From a bacterium (lineage in GTDB: Bacteria > Patescibacteriota > UBA1384 > XYA2-FULL-43-10 > 1-14-0-10-43-13), in contig JAUSKR010000016.1 in the NCBI GenBank assembly GCA_030649445.1, forward strand, positions 1 to 7,838: DNA of 7,838 nucleotides, given 5' to 3'. Both the position numbers and the translations under genes were made by a program. Under the pieces are notes generated by a model that did not search any database, was not told the origin of the DNA, and saw only the letters and a list, made by a program, of their open reading frames with translations. Shown here piece by piece: positions 5,298-7,838 of the stretch (position 1 is its first letter; the number at the start of each line of letters is the position of its first letter).

Positions 5298-5303
5298 ATT
5301 ATA
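5298..5303 (-). promoter_or_regulatory. Extended -10 promoter of the YtxH gene
   Basis: On minus, TGATATAAT gives a consensus TATAAT preceded by a TG dinucleotide. No good -35 is seen at the usual distance, as is common for extended -10 promoters. It lies ~45 nt before the ATG. Confidence 0.6.
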
Positions 5304-5324
5304 TCACACCATTCAATAACCAAT

Positions 5325-5543
5325 TTATTGCGACTTTTTCTCTCTCGAGAGCTCTAAATTTAAGTGAATGTAGCCAAGTGAGATGATGATCCAACCGCCA
5401 ATAATTTTTGAAGCCGGAAAATTGAAATGTGAACTACCAAAAACATTCAGAACCCATGTTGCCAAGCCGTACGCGCAAATCCCAGCACCCAGTATAATTG
5501 TGAATAATGCCACTCCGCGAAACTCTGCAACTCTTCTGAACAT
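5325..5543 (-). CDS. Small two-helix membrane protein, 72 aa, unknown function
   Basis: I choose the ATG at 5541-5543 because AAAAAGGAGTCCA-ATG gives a strong Shine-Dalgarno 4 nt away. An earlier ATG at 5567 has no such site and lies upstream of this ribosome site. The product starts MFRRVAEFRGVALFTIILG and has two hydrophobic helices, roughly residues 10-30 (VALFTIILGAGICAYGLATW) and 44-60 (SKIIGGWIIISLGYIHL). A short loop (NVFGSSHFNFPA) separates them, and the tail is charged (ELSREKKSQ). I recognise no family. It lies 71 nt upstream of the YtxH gene on the same strand, but YtxH has its own promoter in the gap. Confidence 0.75.
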   Translation of the reverse strand: MFRRVAEFRGVALFTIILGAGICAYGLATWVLNVFGSSHFNFPASKIIGGWIIISLGYIHLNLELSREKKSQ

Positions 5544-5691
5544 TGGACTCCTTTTTGTTTGGTTCAATACGATCTTTGCTTGTTTATTTTAGTTTACTCC
5601 GATATTTGAAAAAGATAAAGACTAATCGGTGATATGCCGTTTTTTGAATTCATTTTTTAATTGATTGAACTTGCGTTTTGAGCCATTTTGT

Positions 5692-5697
5692 TATATT
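5692..5697 (+). promoter_or_regulatory. Extended -10 promoter of the pseudopilin-like gene
   Basis: TGTTATATT is an extended -10 with TATATT at 5692-5697. Initiation near 5704 leaves a leader of about 15 nt, just including the Shine-Dalgarno at 5707-5711. The -35 region (CTTGCG or TTGCGT) is poor. Confidence 0.5.
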
Positions 5698-5718
5698 CTC
5701 CTTCTCAGGAGAACAGAA

Positions 5719-6129
5719 ATGCGCAACACGCGCACGCATGGACTGACACTGATCGAGGTACTGGTTCTGGTCGCGATCATCGCGATCTTGTGCGCGATCC
5801 TCTTCCCGGCGGTAGCCAAGATGCGTTGGGGTCGAGACATAAAGGAAATCGAGACAGCACTGTCTCCGCTTCAAAGCGTCGTCAACTCCGACCGAGCCGA
5901 GACTGTCAAGATCGGCGAACTCACATTCGACGTCTTGCCGTACATGAGTCCGGACTGGCACAGAAAGACCGGCCCGGTAATCGTGGCCAAAGAGGGCAGT
6001 GAGGTCGTGGTTGTGGTCATCGTCTGGCGGAAGACCACGAGCAGACCCTGTGTCGACCTGGTCAACGACCTCGGGTCCCGCTACAAGCGGTGGAGCGTCG
6101 TTCGTGCCAAGCTCGGTCTGAAACAGTGA
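5719..6129 (+). CDS. Pseudopilin-like protein with prepilin N-terminal motif
   Basis: The 136-residue product starts MRNTRTHGLTLIEVLVLVAI. This is a type IV prepilin-type N-terminus: a short basic leader, a cleavage site after Gly8, Glu at mature position +5, then a hydrophobic helix to about residue 30 (AIIAILCAILFPAVAKMR). It resembles the short pseudopilins seen in type II secretion and type IV pilus systems. The globular part is brief and ends in Lys/Arg-rich segments (GSRYKRWSVVRAKLGLKQ), without the two-Cys loop of major pilins. The ATG at 5719 is fixed by AGGAG (5707-5711) with 7-nt spacing; the frame opens at 5665 but has no better start. No pilus assembly gene is adjacent. GC-rich codons contrast with the neighbours. 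Confidence 0.75.
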   Translation: MRNTRTHGLTLIEVLVLVAIIAILCAILFPAVAKMRWGRDIKEIETALSPLQSVVNSDRAETVKIGELTFDVLPYMSPDWHRKTGPVIVAKEGSEVVVVVIVWRKTTSRPCVDLVNDLGSRYKRWSVVRAKLGLKQ

Positions 6130-6157
6130 CCAGCCACCCTCTCCGCCCCGCTTACTT

Positions 6158-6181
6158 GGGGTCAGCGCCGTCGCTGACCCC
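6158..6181. terminator. Strong GC-rich hairpin between convergent genes
   Basis: GGGGTCAGCG (6158-6167) and CGCTGACCCC (6172-6181) form a perfect 10-bp stem with a CCGT loop. It lies 28 nt after the pseudopilin stop and before the convergent ZIP gene's 3' end. A T-run (6196-6202) comes only 14 nt later, so the hairpin may end transcripts or protect a 3' end instead of being a textbook terminator. GGGGTCAG ends also occur in some REP-like palindromes. Confidence 0.6.
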
Positions 6182-6220
6182 ACCCCCTTTAATAATTTTT
6201 TTGTTTAGATCGACTATAGA

Positions 6221-6943
6221 TCAGCCGGCAAAATGAATTGCGGTGTAGATAACGGACATTCCCAGAATTGTCATCACCGTCGTTAAAAAAGCCGGATGGC
6301 GGTGATGACTTTCCGGAATAAGATCGCTGGCGCCGATGTAGAGAAATAGTCCAGTAAACGCGGCTAGGATCAGGCCGAGAACCGCCTCGGGAACAGTGAA
6401 AAATAATGTTGTCAGAACGCCAAAAGCCGGAGCGAGAGCATCGACCACCAGCCACTTGTAGGCCGATTTAAGATTTCCCTTGTCTTTCAGAATCATATTG
6501 ACCGTGTTGATGCCATCGGAAAAATCATGTGCCAGGACAGCGGTCGCGACGACCCAGCCGACACTCTGATTGACCTGAAAAGCCAGGCCGATGGCCAAAC
6601 CATCGAGAAAACTGTGGAGGCACAGCGCCGCCGCGCCGAGTTGGCCAAGATGATTTTCATTTTGACATTCCTCGCCATCATGGCACTGAGCTCGCAGAGC
6701 AAAAAACCTGTCTAGAATCATGTAGAGGATAAAACCAATGGCCATAAACACCGTCACCAGATCAATCGAATAAAATTTTGTCGCCAGCTCGATTGATTCC
6801 GGCACCAAATCAAAGATCGCCACGCCAATGACAGCGCCAGCCGAAAACCCGAGAATCAGATGAAGCTTGTCTTTGAAACGGATGCCGAAAAGCCCGCCAA
6901 GGAGAGTACTAAAAATTGTCGCGAGGCCAATAATTAAAGCCAT
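6221..6943 (-). CDS. ZIP-family divalent metal transporter
   Basis: The 240-residue protein has about seven to eight membrane helices. ZIP proteins move Zn, Fe or Mn into the cytoplasm. The TM4 metal site is LCLHSFLDGLAIG (His110, Asp114) and the TM5 site is LAHDFSDGI (His139, Asp140, Asp143), where Asp replaces the Glu of the common HExPE motif. Two further segments carry acidic and Pro residues, DLVPES (45-50) and DLIPESHHRH (207-216). The central loop CHDGEECQNENH (87-98) has two Cys and two His and may bind metal. AAGGA lies 4 nt before the ATG. It starts 22 nt after the response-regulator stop, so the two genes are probably cotranscribed. The metal cannot be named. Confidence 0.9.
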   Translation of the reverse strand: MALIIGLATIFSTLLGGLFGIRFKDKLHLILGFSAGAVIGVAIFDLVPESIELATKFYSIDLVTVFMAIGFILYMILDRFFALRAQCHDGEECQNENHLGQLGAAALCLHSFLDGLAIGLAFQVNQSVGWVVATAVLAHDFSDGINTVNMILKDKGNLKSAYKWLVVDALAPAFGVLTTLFFTVPEAVLGLILAAFTGLFLYIGASDLIPESHHRHPAFLTTVMTILGMSVIYTAIHFAG

Positions 6944-6965
6944 TTATTCCTTGTTTTCGATATCT

Positions 6966-7364
6966 TTAAATCTTGCCATCGGCGGTTTCAGGTGCGATGA
7001 GTTTGCGCAACTTCTCAACAACATCGGCTGGCAGAGTTTCGGATTTGACGATAAAATCGGCTGCACCAAGCGCCAGACCTTGACGTTTTTTTTGATCATC
7101 GGCTAGAGCCGTCAAAATAATAACGGGTATTTTGGCCGTCTCTGCATCGGATTTTAAATTCTTTAGAACCTCGAAACCGTTCAATTTTGGCATCATTATA
7201 TCAAGCAGTATGGCGGCCGGATGGTTGTCTTTAGCAGAGCGAACCGCTGCTTCACCATCGATCGCCTCCAAGACGATCGCCCCTTCGACCTTGATCCGCT
7301 CGACATACATTTCCAAGAGGGATGGATCATCATCAACAATCAGAATAACTTTGTCTTCAAACAT
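6966..7364 (-). CDS. Single-domain (CheY-like) response regulator
   Basis: I choose the ATG at 7364 because AATAGGAGATCG-ATG places AGGAG 4 nt away; the upstream ATG (7391) has no such site. The 132-residue product is one receiver domain with all key residues: the acidic cluster ILIVDDDP (Asp11-13), phosphoacceptor Asp55 in ILLDIMMPKLNG, Thr85 in ILTALA and Lys107 in FIVKS. No DNA-binding or enzymatic output domain follows, only a short tail (KLIAPETADGKI). It must act through a partner. No histidine kinase is in the window. It is the first gene of a pair with the ZIP transporter. Confidence 0.92.
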   Translation of the reverse strand: MFEDKVILIVDDDPSLLEMYVERIKVEGAIVLEAIDGEAAVRSAKDNHPAAILLDIMMPKLNGFEVLKNLKSDAETAKIPVIILTALADDQKKRQGLALGAADFIVKSETLPADVVEKLRKLIAPETADGKI

Positions 7365-7421
7365 CGATCTCCTATTCTCCGCATTTACCATTGATCATTT
7401 TCCATTTCACATTAATTGCTC

Positions 7422-7455
7422 ATTTATCATTTATTAAATTTTGAAAATGATAAAT
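7422..7455. repeat. AT-rich inverted repeat in low-complexity spacer
   Basis: ATTTATCATTT (7422-7432) and AAATGATAAAT (7445-7455) pair around a 12-nt loop, within a 100-nt stretch made mostly of A, T and short CATT/AATG words (7383-7493). It lies upstream of the response regulator and downstream of the terminal membrane gene. It may end the latter's transcript or carry the former's promoter; I see no clear promoter hexamers. Confidence 0.5.
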
Positions 7456-7493
7456 TAATGAAAAATTGTAAAATGAAAAATGTAAAATTGTAT

Positions 7494-7838
7494 TTATAAT
7501 TCCAAATCTTCTTTTTTGGTGTTGATAAATTTAAACCACAGATTGGTTATTTTTATAATACTCTTTAATGGTGCTTCAATCAAAAAATCGAGTGCCAAGA
7601 TGAAAGGATTGAAAGCGGCGATCCGGTCTGATAAATAGCGGCCAATCCGGATAAAAGGCAAAAAGATGAACTCTAGCGTCGAGGTCAGGGCGTCATCTCT
7701 CGACCGCTTCATGGCTAATTCTAGCGCAATGTTGCGAATTCTGAAAGAGAAGAAAGACACAGCTGAGACAAAGAGGAAGAAGAGAGCGATGCTGATGAAG
7801 TTGAAATTTAGCCAGATCAGCAACCAGATCGTACCAAT
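7494..7838 (-). CDS. C-terminal part of a membrane protein, 5' end outside window
   Basis: The frame is open from the right edge; the first in-frame start-like codon is only a TTG at 7823, so the true start is probably outside. The visible 114 residues begin IGTIWLLIWLNFNFISIALF, one or two membrane helices, then SFRIRNIALELAMKRSRDD, a basic stretch. A second hydrophobic region, LEFIFLPFIRIGRYLSDRIA, is followed by NPFILALDFLIEAPLKSIIK and a charged tail ending KKEDLEL. The pattern recalls C-termini of large membrane proteins I associate with CPR genomes, but I cannot name a family or function. It ends in TAA at 7494-7496. Confidence 0.75.
   Translation of the reverse strand: MGTIWLLIWLNFNFISIALFFLFVSAVSFFSFRIRNIALELAMKRSRDDALTSTLEFIFLPFIRIGRYLSDRIAAFNPFILALDFLIEAPLKSIIKITNLWFKFINTKKEDLEL

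Noticed and set aside
5650..6183. 177-aa minus-strand ORF, plus a 104-aa plus-strand and a 64-aa minus-strand frame
   Set aside because: They shadow the pseudopilin gene, which has a recognisable prepilin motif and a correctly spaced Shine-Dalgarno.

Overview
The window looks like a piece of a small bacterial genome, most likely from the Candidate Phyla Radiation (Patescibacteria). The reasons are the short gene set, many small membrane proteins, AT-rich low-complexity spacers, a membrane-anchored cyclophilin, a minimal riboflavin kinase domain and a C-terminal membrane-protein fragment of a type I associate with that group. TGA is used as a stop, so the UGA-recoded Gracilibacteria and Absconditabacteria are unlikely. 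This placement is inference. Well-supported start codons share Shine-Dalgarno cores (AGGAG or AAGGA) only 4-5 nt from the ATG, and I used this to choose between alternative starts.

Left part (1-2160): a Fic-domain protein on + is cut by the left edge. Next comes a structured block. A complete tmRNA gene (ssrA) lies on - at 1048-1433, with its promoter and terminator. Just beyond its 3' end is a second copy of its last ~25 nt, built into a 99-nt inverted-repeat structure with its own terminator-like hairpin. After the tmRNA lies a GC-rich cassette on - with two short ORFs (87 and 49 aa), a good promoter on its right and a strong hairpin on its left.

Middle (2160-5600): a FAM173-like membrane-anchored SAM methyltransferase (+) is followed by a perfect 42-bp palindrome. 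A membrane-anchored cyclophilin (+) follows. Convergent to it is a 426-aa protein (-) that joins a ten-helix EamA transporter to a complete riboflavin kinase domain. This suggests a single protein that imports riboflavin and traps it as FMN, and it is the best candidate for an undescribed system here. Then come a YtxH protein (-) and a 72-aa two-helix membrane protein (-).

Right part (5600-7838): a second GC-rich orphan cassette encodes a short pseudopilin-like protein (+) and ends in a 10-bp GC hairpin. On -, a single-domain CheY-like response regulator and a ZIP-family metal transporter form a two-gene unit (22-nt gap). The window ends in the C-terminal part of a membrane protein (-) whose start lies outside.

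Most genes are single housekeeping units, not a pathway cluster. The links that can be defended are the response regulator-ZIP pair, the two-ORF GC-rich unit, and the transporter-kinase fusion within one polypeptide.
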